DNA from: Nymphaea colorata
Taxonomy: Eukaryota > Streptophyta > Magnoliopsida > Nymphaeales > Nymphaeaceae
DNA: 64,000 nucleotides
Assembly: GCF_008831285.2 (NCBI RefSeq)
Contig: NC_045147.1
Location: forward strand, 19,720,581 to 19,784,580
Direction of reading: 5' to 3'
The notes under the pieces are model-generated. The model was not told where the DNA came from, did not search any database, and was given only the letters and a program-made list of their open reading frames with translations. Made by a program: the position numbers and the translations under genes. This document shows, in pieces, positions 10,955-22,264 of the stretch (the first letter of the stretch is position 1; each line of letters begins with the position of its first letter).

Positions 10955-11560
10955 TTAACATTAATATCTTTCAACGCATCATAATTTAATTGGATTTCTG
11001 AAAAATCAGACATAGATGTGCAAAATATCGATAGTAGTGCCATGTCGTTTTCACCACCAATAAAACACACTGGCGTACAGGCCACTGTTGCATATCCTTA
11101 TGCCTACCTTTTTTTTTTCAATTAAAAAATTTTCAAATTATTTTAAATATATTCGAAAATTTAAAAAAATTGAACAATAAACTTATGCGGGTTTTACACC
11201 CATATGATGTGTATCGGCTCATGTGGGCCGATGTTAACAACAAAAATAGAAGTGCGACCGCTTAAATTTGAAGTTAAAACAAAGTACGTTCTAAACGATA
11301 TTGTTCTTTCTTTTTTAATAACAAAATTGGATCAAACCCAGATTGGGATCGATTCTCAACATCGGGTTGATATTCATCTCCACCTTCATTTCATACCGTT
11401 CTTATGGGCGAGTTGGATTGAACTTTCGCCTTTATATTCCTAATCCTTTTTTTTTGTTTATTCATTTTGCTCTTTTGTTGAAACGTATATCGGCGGCCGA
11501 TGCGTTCAGATTATTTAATTCATACTGTTGGGTGGCACAAATTTAGATTGACTTTTATCA
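10955..11560. repeat. Upstream block shared with the 46.4-kb RLP gene
   Basis: This block is collinear with 45570-46120 (and weakly 55275-55330), with landmarks 'aatatctttcaacg', 'cacccatatgatgtgt' and 'gtgggccgatgttaacaac'. It is evidence that the 12.2-kb and 46.4-kb genes were duplicated together with at least 1 kb of upstream DNA. Confidence 0.75.
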
Positions 11561-12096
11561 ATTTAATGTATATCAATTTAGACTCTCCATCAGGATTATG
11601 CACCTTAGGTGTTTGCAAGTACAGTCATTTTGCTTGGACTTGGAGAATTAAACACAAATTGAGATCATATTGTTGGGTGCCCATCTTTACGCAAGACTTC
11701 AAGGCGAGTCCCTCCCTCCCTTCCTGTTCACAAACACAGTTGGGTTGCTATACGTGCATATATGTGATCAAAGCATTGTGGATCGAGAGCCTGTAGCCTC
11801 AACCAATATTGGCGGAAAAAAAGGTTAGCTGTTTGGTTGAATGCTATTAACTATGAAAATCTTAACTCACTATCCTCGGTGGTTGGGCTTAGCAGACTTT
11901 TCAGCACCGTAACATGGACGCCCTAGCTGTTCCCCAACCCCTCCTTATCTTCAAAATAATGTCTTACATTTAATAGAGTCAAGGTTTATAGTTGCATAGT
12001 TGGTCCAATGCTATTAATGAAAATCGTAATTGGCAGCAACGTCAGACGCACATAATTTTTGGGACAAACTCCAAAATTTGCAACTCTATCCAGTCC

Positions 12097-12107
12097 TTTA
12101 TTTAAAC
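12097..12107 (+). promoter_or_regulatory. TATA-like core promoter element
   Basis: The sequence TTTATTTAAAC lies 97 bp before the ATG at 12194. The same box follows CCAGT(C/T/A)C at 32511, 46241/46270 and 53591, and is followed by a conserved CCCCTTCTCCTCAT leader. Position and conservation across copies support a core promoter; no transcription start was seen directly. Confidence 0.6.
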
Positions 12108-12193
12108 CCCCTTGTCCTCATCCTCCTCATTTCCAACTCATTTGATCAACCAAGACAATAAATATCACTCTAGGCATTGCGCGAGTCAAGCCA

Positions 12194-14918
12194 ATGGCAT
12201 ATCGTGCCCTTTCTCCTTTTATTCTTTTTGGGCTTGTAGAAATGCTGTCATGGGGAGTTTACAGTATCTCCACCCTTTTTCTATTGCTCCATATAGGAGG
12301 AGAGGGGGTGATGAAAGGCGAAGCAGCATTGTGCCTCCCCAACCAAAGCTTGGCCCTTTTACAATTCAAGCAAAGTCTATCCCAAGGGTCGCGGCCATTG
12401 TTAAGCACGTGGAAGAATGAATCAGATTGTTGCGAGTGGGAGGGAATCTCTTGCGACCGACCATACCACCGGCTTTGTCACCGGCGTCGAAATCTGGAAT
12501 CTCCGAGTGCAAGTCAGTGATCCAAACTCTTCCTTATTTCAACTTTCTCACCTCCAAAGTCTTGATCTCAGTTACAATTTGGTCACTGGTTTGAACTTAT
12601 CGAGATTGTCGGAGCTCACTGACCTCGCCGACATTCGGCTTTCAGTTTGCGACTTAAGCGGTCCCATTCCTGAATCCTTCAAACAACTTTCAAGCCTAAC
12701 CTATTTAGACCTTAGCCAAAATGGATTGAGTGGAGAAATCCCTCCAAGTCTACTAAACCACCCCACCCTACAGGTTCTAGACCTTAGTGAGAACAAGAAG
12801 TTGTATGGTTCGCTCCCTGATCCCATTCCTGAATCCTTGAAACGATTGTCAAGCCTAACCAATTTAGACCTTAGCTTCAATAGTTTGAGTGGAAAAATTC
12901 CCCCAGGTATAGTAAAACTCCCCAACCTACGGAAACTGTACCTTTATGGCAACAATTTTAGTGGTTCGTTTCCTGATTTTGGCAATGAGTTTTCCCCATT
13001 AGTTGATGTCGATCTTTCAGATAACATGTTGGATGGGGAGATTCCTCCTTCCATAGTTACAAAGTTGCCGCATCTTGAAGTGTTGAGCATTGAAGGGAAT
13101 AGATTTAGTGGTACCATCGACTTCTCCTTATTCCAAAACTTGAGGAATCTTTCACATTTGGACCTTTCTAGGAACAATTTGACAGTTGAGTTTCCCAAAA
13201 CTGTTTATGTCAACAATCAAACCACAATTTTTCCCAATCTCATAGAATTAGAATTGGTGTCTTGCAACATCAAAGGGGAGTTTCCTTGGTTTCTCCAAAA
13301 CACAAAGGCCGTTTGGGTACTCGACCTTTCACAGAACAGTATAAGTGGGAAGCTGCCGACATGGGTGTGGAAACTATCAGAACTTTCGTCTTTGGATCTG
13401 TCACATAACAAGCTCGACGGTTTTGAGGAACCGGTCAATATTAATGGTTCAAAGAACTTGGCTTTTCTTTCTCTGATGGCATTGTATATGTCGAACAATA
13501 ACATCAAGGGAAAAATTCCGTCCGCACTCCTCTGTGACATGTTTACATTAGCATATCTAGACCTATCCGAAAATAACCTCACAGGTACCATACCAGATTG
13601 TTTAGCCAACACGACCATGTTAGAGTACTTACGCCTCAGCAAGAACCAACTACAGGGTCAGATTCCAAGAAAACTCATTTGTGGTTCCCAGTTTTTAATA
13701 TCCATTGACTTGAGCGACAACCAATTCACAGGTGAAATGACAAGATTGCTCTATAATTGTAGCAATAATTACTTGGTGGTACTTGACCTGTCAAACAATA
13801 GACTCACAGGTAGTTTGCCAGACAATTGGCCCACAGCTTTTGATCAACTTGTGGTGTTGGACTTGAGCAGCAACCAACTACAAGGCCCAATTCCAGAAGA
13901 GTTTAGCAATTCCTCCACACCAGCTTTACAAGTGTTGAACCTCAATGACAATAAATTGGTTGGCAGGATTCCAAGGAATCTTTCTACGTGCAGCAAGTTG
14001 ACGGTTATAAATTTGAGCAACAATGAGCTGAGTGATGTTTTTCCCTTTTGGCTTGGCCATTTGCATCAATTGCGTGTGTTGGCATTACGTTCCAATAAAT
14101 TGCAGGGCTCTCTTAGCTCTCCCTTCTCCATGCATGTGTTTTCTTCATTGTTAATCCTTGACATTTCTGGGAACCAATTGAAGGGACATCTTCCCTCTGT
14201 CTTTTTTCAAAATTTTAGTTCCATGATGAAGAAGCAAACAAATGTTAGCTCCGAGGGCCTATCATACACCACAGACGGGCGAACATTGGTATTAATCATC
14301 AAAGGACATATCCAAACATGGAGGCTGATTACCATTTTGACATGCATTGATTTCTCCAACAATCTTTTCACTGGAAGAATTCCCGATGATATAGGTGCAC
14401 TTGACATGCTCTATTCGTTGAACTTGTCAAGGAACAACCTGGACGGTCTCATCCCGAGGTCATTCGGACAGTTGCAAAACATGGAGTCACTGGACCTTTC
14501 TCATAACCACTTATCGGGAAATATACCTGAGGAGCTCGCACATGATACATTTCTCTCTACCTTGGACTTGTCATATAACAACCTTCAAGGAAGAATCCCT
14601 CAAGGCAATCAGTTTGACACATTCAGTGCTAGTTCATTTGATGGCAATCCACGGCTTTGTGGGCCACCACTGCCAATCTCATGCCTAGGTATCAATAGTG
14701 GACCTCAAGACTCCGTTAATCATGTCATGGAAATGGCCCGAGATTTGCACTGGGAGTATTTAGCAACAGGGATTGGCTACGCATTGGGTTTCTTGACAAC
14801 CATTCTGCCCATCTTGTTTATTCAAAAAGTGGGGACTTGGTTTTGTGTTCATGTGGAAAGGGCATTTGAGGCCTGCATTAATATTCCTACTCTATCATCG
14901 ATGTTCAGAAGAGCATGA
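12194..14918 (+). pseudogene. Nearly full-length LRR receptor-like protein with a 4-bp frameshift
   Basis: The start at 12194 (MAYRALSPFILFG) matches the intact paralogue at 32604 and follows a conserved leader and TATA-like box. The signal peptide and LRRNT (CLPNQSLALLQFKQ, WKNESDCCEWEGISCD) read in frame until a tandem duplication of GACC at 12455-12462. The original frame then ends at 12520. Everything downstream is open in another frame to 14918: about 25 LRRs, the island region, DLSHNHLSGNIPEEL, LCGPPLPISCL, a TM helix (YLATGIGYALGFLTTILPILFI) and a short tail ending FRRA. Without the 4 bp the ORF would be about 906 residues, longer than its relatives because of a two-LRR expansion at about 12661-12920. 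The single lesion in an otherwise open gene suggests recent loss, or less likely an assembly error. The same 4-bp lesion is present at 53904-53911. Confidence 0.88.
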
Positions 14919-16740
14919 CATATTATATTGCAATCACTGGACTTTTGTTTGTTGTAATGTTTGTTTGTCAAGCTACTTGAAGTAAGAAGGGTGAGATAAA
15001 TTTTGTGGACTGTATGTGGTTTGGGAGAAAATCAGAGTGCAAGTTGATAACAAGCTTGAGGCCTCGTTGGTGATTGACCCTCTATTGTTCCCGTATATAC
15101 ATTAAGTATGATTTTTTGATTAGTGACATGCGAGTGGCCTAATGTAAAGGTACTAATTAAGTAGTGGTGGTTTTGTTTATTTTTCTCAAAAAAACAAAAA
15201 TGGTATTTTCCGATCGCTGAACTAAGTTGCATCTAAAGTATCCCCATTAATCCGATGCCCTCGATATGCTTTATCAATACAAAGGGGTTAATTAATTTAA
15301 ACTGCATATGGCGACAACCTACCCAGCTATTCTTAGAAGCACCGAAAATATTAAGTTATTCACACTGTCATGCAAATTGATTGGATTTAGATCGTCCAAA
15401 GGTATCGAATATGCCTTTTCCAGAATTTAAAAAGAACTTTAATTTCTGCATCCAATCATTTGTGCAAAGGTATCGAATATGCCGTTTCCAATCATATGTG
15501 GATTATATACTTATATATAATAGTGTTTCTTGTTTCATACCTGCTCTCCTACGGCATATGAATGTTTATGATTCATACTTGGTCACAGTTTTGCATTTGG
15601 GCAAGTAATCAAATATATATTTCTTTATTTTGATCCAGAAGTCCATTTCACAATACTCCAGACCTTCACAATCATAACTGAAAGATCACCACACTCGTTC
15701 TAATTGTTTATATTTTAAAGTTAAGAGTTGAGATCTTGCAACTGCCAAGGGAAAATTCTCAGGTTCGGTATTAGACAAGACGAAGTAGTTGAACTATACA
15801 TATGTGTCGACTAGTAATGACGTGAGTGAAAGTTACCAACATAAATGTCGGTGTAATGAAAATAATTGTCGAAGATCTGATATATCCAAGATCCAACTAG
15901 TCTGGTTAAGATTCAGATCACCAGTGTGTGATTTTGCAGCTGAGTCTAATTCTGACCCGTCCCTTGAGGAATCGAGAAACTGCAACAAGCCGGTCGGTAA
16001 AGCTTATCAGTGATCTCAGTCGTCAGCAATCACCAGGAATTTTAACCCGTTTGAGAATTTTCAAAAACACAATTTGTCCTCAATAAAGATTTTAAAAGAT
16101 ATAATTCAGCTCCATAAGAAAGAGATTCCTAACCCTGTGGTTGCCTTGACCGACAGATTAAATCGCTGTATGTTGGACTTGCATTGGCATATTTTCTATT
16201 TTAAAATTAAAAACTTAAGATATTTTATGTTGATTCAGAAAATAAAACAAAAGTAATATATATAAAGTTGTATCGGTTTCACACTGGTGGCGCTACTAGG
16301 CATCCGAGCAGATGGGGTCAGATATTTAACAACGCCAAGAGAAATAAATGTAAAGGCTGAATGAAGTTAAAACTGTAAATAGAGCAGTAGACTTCACACG
16401 TCTTTCCACGAAATATTGACATCAATGCCGATGCGTAGGACGTGTTGGTCGCCCCATTCTTCATGATGATGTATATGTGGCCACTCCTGATCACGATGAA
16501 GGAAAAATTAAAAAAATCCGATAGTTTAAAGGTTTAATATCTAATTAAGAAATCAAATTAGATTCATATTCAAGAAAATGAGTCCGATTGGATTCAGATT
16601 CAATCAGCTTTAGTATTAGATAAATATCCTACATCCAATGCTCTAACGTTTTGAAAATTGGTCGTAGGATGTGAATGTAAAAATCAAATTGAGACTAGAT
16701 CCGAATTGTCAAATCAGATTACGGATTCAGATTTTGAGCT
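14919..16740. repeat. RLP subfamily A 3' flank, copy 1
   Basis: This flank is collinear with 25000-26300, 35175-36480 and 48873-49620. Landmarks include TTTGTTGTAAT.TTTGTTTG after the stop codon, 'cctaatgtaaaggtactaat', 'aatttctgcatccaatcatt' and 'gatctgatatatccaag'. The conserved first 300 bp probably includes the 3' UTR. No coding sequence is conserved in it. Confidence 0.8.
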
Positions 16741-16840
16741 TGACAAAAACAGTTTAAGTTGAGAAATTCTTCCAGTCTAACGAAACACCCCACGCTACAA
16801 TATCTTAGCTTCGATGGGGACAGGTTAAGTATGGTCATGA
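16735..16840 (+). pseudogene. LRR crumb of an RLP
   Basis: The reading NSLS.EI(L)P, HPTLQYLS-like, D.DRLS, with stops, corresponds to the GEIPPSLLNHPTLQ LRR. Related crumbs at about 28080-28165, 43450-43520 and 50160-50205 sit in the same flank context. They were therefore duplicated as part of the flank. Confidence 0.6.
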
Positions 16841-17044
16841 CTCATGACGGCAGAAAAGGAAAACCTTTTGGGAAGAAAAAAATGGAAATAGGAAAAGTGA
16901 AAATATTATACTTTTTTTTAAAAAACCATTAAAATGTCCTCCTGGCCTTATTTAGGTTTCATGCACCTAACGTGACGGCGCACTCAACTCATTCTACCGG
17001 GAAATGGGGAACGGATTTTCAGCGCCATTGGGATTCCCCTGCTC

Positions 17045-17165
17045 AAAGGATGTGTTCTCTAAATTTCTGGGAACCAGTTGACCGGAAGTCTCCGCCCCTG
17101 AGCTTTTTCTAAATTTCAGTTTCATGATGAAGAATTCATCAAACGTTTACATCTTTTCTTTTGGA
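17045..17165 (+). pseudogene. RLP crumb just before the island region
   Basis: The translation resembles ISGNQLTGSL(R)P, AFSKFQF, M(K)KNSSNV, which corresponds to LDISGNQLKGHLP, FQNFSSMMKKQTNVS in the intact proteins. It is frameshifted and isolated. Confidence 0.65.
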
Positions 17166-17499
17166 TACAAAGAACTAAGAAGGGTTGTGGGTTAACCATC
17201 AGAATGCACACTCAGGTGAATGAGTTCGTGCGAGTGATCTGCCCCCCTGGTTTCCACATTGATTTGGGCCACGGGTACTTAAATTAAGTAATTTTCTCGA
17301 ATCAGAACTGGATTTGCTATATCGCCCGATTCCCATTGCGCTTCAGATCTGCATTTAAAATGGCGTCCGATTTGGATCCACGTTATAATATAATTTGATC
17401 CTAATCCAATATTAATGTTTTCCTCTCAAGTTGGTTTTGCCATTCTTCGTTGGATACACTACTATTTCGGTACACATTTAAATTGGTTTTTTCAATTTC

Positions 17500-17810
17500 T
17501 GAAGCGCTTATCTTTTTAAATTTACTGTGTTTTACTTTTAAAATTTAAAATTCATTTATAAATTAAAAAATTAAAGGAATCCAAACTTGTATTGACCTCT
17601 ATATATACTGATTTAGTGTGTGTAGTCTGATATAATGTAACTTTAAGAACAGTGAAAATGTGAGATCCGTGTCTGAGATTGTAAATCGAGAGGTAGAGTT
17701 CTAAGTCTACTTTTTTGTATAGAAAGACGGTTAGATCACATTACCAATTTTCATGCAAGGCTCCATCTGAACGCCACGTAATAAAAAAATTATTATTATA
17801 TCATGGATCG
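17500..17810. repeat. Interspersed ~300-bp repeat family 1
   Basis: Similar copies lie at 19085-19395, 22050-22190 (partial), 39235-39580 and 44150-44460. They share AAACTTGTATTGACCTC-like text, GTGAAAATGTGAGATCC, 'caattttcatgcaag' and a C-ACGT-ATAAAAA end with ATTATTATATCATG. There is no ORF and no clear terminal structure. This is an unclassified repeat. Confidence 0.6.
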
Positions 17811-17979
17811 CCTCATTCTTTAGGGGTAGCCTTAGTTCCTTCTTTCAAGTTCGAGAATAATTAGCCGTTGGGCTTATGTCTCCTAAGGTAAATCTATCAA
17901 TAGACATTTGGATTCAAATGTTATCGCTCATAACGCTTCTATTTTACAGTTCCAATTTTGATTTTTCTAGTGCTTAAAA

Positions 17980-18370
17980 CAAATTAATATTTCTCTCTTT
18001 CTCTTAAGCAAAGTGGGAAAAAAAAAAAGAACTGGAAATGTGAAATTGATGACTACCATGGTGCGAGCATATTTTAAACAAAGACAACCATGTGGTCCGA
18101 ATATTAGAGCATGAGCCTCATGGGTTATCATGATCTCCTTCTCTTTCTTTTCCCCCTTTTTTTATTCGAAGTACAAGCGCCGGATCTTTAAAATTGTTTT
18201 GTTATTGGATCCCAAGAGAGTATGGGTTTAAAATTCAAATAGATTATGAAACTGCGAACAACAATATGAATTCTGATACGGACCTGATGCCCCTCTTTCA
18301 ATTTTGAGAACAATCAGTCTTCTGTTTTGGTTTAGTATTCCAAAACTAAATCAGATCAACTGATCAACTG
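17980..18370. repeat. Duplicated non-coding block (also 39735-40195)
   Basis: Near-identical text is visible, such as 'catgtggtccgaatattaga' and 'gaagtacaagcgccggatc'. A related end occurs at 51020-51100 (TGATGCCCCTCTTT..AATTTTGAGAA). There is no coding content. I see nothing else identifiable at 17180-17480 or 18380-18720. Confidence 0.7.
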
Positions 18371-18808
18371 AGATTTGATTATTGAGAAACAACAAACAAA
18401 ATATTTTGTTAGGACTTGGTAGTAAGATCTTACTTTCAACAAAAAACAACCACCTCATACTCAGACCCCAGTGCTTGCTCTTCAAATTCAACCATATATT
18501 TACCATCGCCATCTTTGTTGGATCCCAATCAAATGCAACAAGAAAGAATGTGGTCCGAGTTTTTAGATTTGGACTTGGATTGGGTCTCTATTTTTAACTA
18601 TCAAGTTTGATGTAATCTAATTTAGATCCTCATGGTTAGAGATTGTCTGTCAGTTTATAGGATTTGGATTGCTTTATTCTCTCTTCTAATCTTTTTTTGC
18701 TTTTTTGTTTTTTTGGTAGTCTTTTAATAAAAATTGTTATCTAAGACGGACACTTCGCGTTCTTTAGACCAACATATGTAGCCTCGCTAATTTAAAAGTG
18801 GTTTGAAA

Positions 18809-18810
<2 letters not shown>

Positions 18811-18893
<83 letters not shown>
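18811..18893. repeat. Compound microsatellite (TC)n(TA)n
   Basis: About 14 TC units are followed directly by about 27 TA units. A shorter paralogous compound tract occurs at 21689-21733, and the flanks of both match (AAAAGTGGTTTGAAAT). Confidence 0.95.
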
Positions 18894-18897
<4 letters not shown>

Positions 18898-19438
18898 AAT
18901 CTTCATCTTGGATCAGTTGACAAGGATCTAATCTGGTTTTGTGTGATATATCACCCATCAGATCGGGCTAAGTAGGACATCAGTCGAGCTCATGTGCAGC
19001 CCCACCGGCCCATATTGAATTTATCACAAAACTATGCACAGGCTGATGGGTTGTTCGCGTATTGTTGCATATCGGCCTATTTTGCATCATTTTTAAAAAA
19101 TTTTAAAATATATTATTTTAACTTCATTTGTAAAATAAAAAATAAAGGGAATGAAGACTTGTATGGACTCCATACTGATTTAGGGTGTGCAGGCTGATAT
19201 AACCTGGCACTAACCATAGTGAAATTGTGAGATCTGTATTTGACATTGTAAACCGAAAAGTTGGCTTTAAAGTCACTTCTTTCTAATAAAAAGATGTTAA
19301 TCATATCTGTCACATTGTCAATTTTCATGCAAAACTTCATCTGAACGACACGTCATAAAAATATATATTATTATATCATGCTATCATTTTAAAAAAAAGA
19401 CTTCGAATAGACCCCGCTCATTGGATTATGGAGTGAGA

Positions 19439-20156
19439 CTCTATTGTGATAATCATATCATTATTAAACTTGCAAAGAATCTCATCTTTCATGCTCGAAC
19501 GAAACATATAGAAGTGGAACATCATTTTATTAGAGAGAAAATGCTCAAAAAAGAGATACAGTTGCAACCAATTGTTTCATAAGATCAAGTCACTAACATT
19601 TTTACCAAAGGCTTGTCGGTGCAGACATTTACCAAGTTTAGAAGGATGTTAGGTGTCATTAGTTAAGAGTCAGTAATGAGAGGGAGATTGTAGAGAGTTA
19701 TCATTAGTTAAGAGTCAGTAATGAGAGGAAGATTGTAGAGAGTTATCACCAACTCAATTGGAAGAGTGGACAAGACTCAAAAGGCTATGAGCCTCCTTTG
19801 GTATGATTCTTAAGGCTAGGCCTTAAGATGGTGGTTGCTTGTAAAAGAGAAAATATTCCCCATTAGGGTGCCTTCTGTGCAAGTGAGGTAGCCCATTACT
19901 TGATCTAGTGAGGTGAGTCTTTTTTAGACTCTTCTTGTGTTCATGTAAGCTTATTATTGTTAATGATAGTTGTTCATGGTTTACTGTTGGTGCATATCTT
20001 ATATTGTTGTTTGGTTAAGTTCACTTTGTCAGCTTCAATTGGTTGGTTATCAAGTTCTTTAAATAAACTTTGTCAAGTTTTTTATTGAGAATTATTTTGG
20101 ACATCAAATTTTCAATTTTCCTCCACATAAGTTATAACTAGGCCTCACATTTTCCC
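19439..20156 (+). mobile_element. Ty1-copia retrotransposon 3' end (RNase H tail plus LTR)
   Basis: From 19439 the reading is LYCDNHIIIKLAKN, FHARTKHIEVEHHFIREK, then QVTNIFTKGLS and FRRMLGV, with one stop inside. This is the C-terminal RNase H motif set of plant copia polyproteins. It is followed by a purine-rich GAGAGG(G/A)AGATTG and a probable LTR starting TGTAGAGAGTTATCA. The segment around the polypurine tract is duplicated in tandem (19662-19706 and 19707-19750, period 45). gag, protease, integrase and most of the reverse transcriptase are absent. The left edge joins directly to repeat DNA whose uninterrupted form is seen near 22195-22240. The LTR end near 20156 is estimated. Confidence 0.82.
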
Positions 20157-20689
20157 TTACAGAAGTTAGATGTAAAAATTGAATTATTCAAGAGGGAAAT
20201 CATTTGTGAGTAATAGAAAAACTTGCTTTTTATAGAGAGAGAGAGAGAGAGAGAAGGGATAAAGGAAAATGCGTGCAATTAAAATCAAGAGTGTTGGGGC
20301 TAAAATGCATGCAATCGGTTGGAAACTAAACAAGTTAAAATTATAATCCCCGATTCTTTTTTTAGGACAAATTCAAAATACCCAACTATGCAACTAAAAT
20401 GAGGTGAATGTTCTCAAATCTTCCGATCTTACAACAGGGTTCAAGGAAAAAGCATGGAAAATATGCAAGGCCATGTAAACTATGCAACCACATACGCACC
20501 TGCATTAAGAACACCAAGTTCAGGATATAAAGACTATAGCACACAGAACAAACAGGCTGCGGATAGTATATAATCTGTATCTTTATCAATAAAATAAAAG
20601 TCCAACTGCGTTACTAGACTAGTTGAAAACCTGTATCTAGTTCGTGTTATAGTGCAGTTATCCGACTCCAAAGAAGGCCGTCTGACAAA

Positions 20690-20775
20690 GGCCGCAGATC
20701 GAGGCGGATTTGACTGCCGGCTGGCTGTTTCATTCACCCATGCGCTATGCCTGCTTGATTTAGAGCCTCGTTCTA
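20690..20775 (+). promoter_or_regulatory. Recurrent upstream motif, fifth copy
   Basis: The text GGCCGCAGATCGAGGCGGATTT..CTGCC...CTGTTTCA..CAC...GCTTGATTTAGAG matches the motif at 2545-2620. It precedes the subfamily B crumb at 21330 by about 600 bp. Confidence 0.35.
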
Positions 20776-20789
20776 TAAGCCTTTTCATG

Positions 20790-20864
20790 AAAATGCTATT
20801 TTTTAACTTTGTTATTAGTGGAAACCAAATGCTATTTTTTAACTTTGTTATTAGTGGAAACCAA
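20790..20864. repeat. 37-bp direct tandem duplication
   Basis: Two copies of a unit starting ATGCTATTTTTTAACTTTG and ending GTGGAAACCAA lie head to tail with no visible differences. This points to a young duplication. Confidence 0.9.
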
Positions 20865-21329
20865 CTATTAGTAATACTGCGCTATTAATAGTCCTTTACT
20901 TATCTTACAATGGTGACCCAAAATTATTTCATGATGTAGTAGAGTTTTGAAGGGCCTAAGATTTTTTGAATGAGGAATGAATGATAGTCCAACAAATGAA
21001 ACACACATGTTGCCTACACCTTACATTTTTCTAAATTTGGGCTTGAAATGTAAAAGGTTCAGGTTCGCGTTGAATCGAGCCGCTACAGAATTGGTGTTGA
21101 TTATATTTTATGTGATTGTATTCAGATTTGGACTTGGATTGGGTCTCCATTTTTAACTAACATGTTTGAATTTGAATAGCATATGATCCGAGATTTGTAT
21201 GAAATATAGTTTAGATCCTCCTGATTAGATATCAGTCAGTTTATAGTACTACAGAACATATCCCAATGAGGATGAGGATTACTAATCAAATCCAATAACA
21301 TTCAAAGTTTGTGTTTGTCTAGTTATAAG

Positions 21330-21515
21330 GTGCTCCATGGTTTCGAGGAAAGAGTCCATAGCAGTGGTTCGAAGCACGCTTCCTTTCTTTAGGAAGCATA
21401 ACACCAGAGAAGCAATTCCAATGGCATTCATTAATTTGTACATTGCAATATGTTTAAACTGCAAATTCTAAACCTACAGGAAACAAAACAACCTCACAGG
21501 TACGCAAGCAATTCC
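21330..21515 (+). pseudogene. RLP subfamily B crumb
   Basis: The frameshifted reading is LHGFEERVHSSGS, then NMFKLQILNLQ and NNLTGT-like, matching the LQGFEDVVDISGS...FCNMFELYRLDLS...NLTGT stretch of the 62.7-kb gene. The region between these two matches is compressed. Confidence 0.6.
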
Positions 21516-21687
21516 AATGGCATCCAGATTGCTTTATTCTCTCTTCTAATCTGTTTCTGTTTTTTTTTTTTTTTTATTTCTTTTGGTAGTCTTTTATTGA
21601 AAATAGTTATTTAGGACGTACACTTAACGTTCTTTAGACCAACATAGGCAGCTTGGATGATTCAAAAGTGGTTTGAAATGCATTATT

Positions 21688-21688
<1 letters not shown>

Positions 21689-21733
<45 letters not shown>
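21689..21733. repeat. Compound microsatellite (CT)n(AT)n
   Basis: About 12 CT units and 10 AT units. The flanking sequence is paralogous to that of 18811-18893. Confidence 0.9.
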
Positions 21734-22264
21734 ATCCTCCATTTTATTTTTTTTGTTCTTTTTAACAAATATGACAATCTAAAACGTAAGCCTAACGTTC
21801 CTTAAACTAATTTCAATCTCAAACATGAACCATGTTTCGAAAATAATTTTAGTTTTTTAGCAATTTTAGTCATTCCATTAGGACTATTTTATTATATTAA
21901 TCCCTACTTTTCTCCAACTGGTAAACCCAACACCTCTCTCTCTTTTGCAAGAAGGATCACATCGGTCAAACTCTTGGTAGTTTTTTCTTTTTTTGTCCTC
22001 ATTCATCTTCATCTAGATTATTTAGTTCATACAGTTGCTGGGTACTTCATAAGGTAAGCTTTAAAGTAACTTCCCTTTAATAAAAAAGATATTAGTCAAA
22101 TCTGTTACATTGTCAATTTCTTCTTGCAAGACTTTCCTCTAAACAACACGTAATAAAAATATATATTATTATATCATGCTATCATTTCCAAGGAAGACTA
22201 CGAATAGACCCCGCGCATTGGAATGGCGTATATCTTTACTTATATCATGCGAGACTTCTGAGTC

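Noticed and set aside
13217-13642. Long antisense ORFs within the RLP genes (also at 23287-23730, 33557-33898 and 47714-48109)
   Set aside because: They are opposite-strand shadows of LRR codons, recur in every paralogue at the same place and show no independent protein features.
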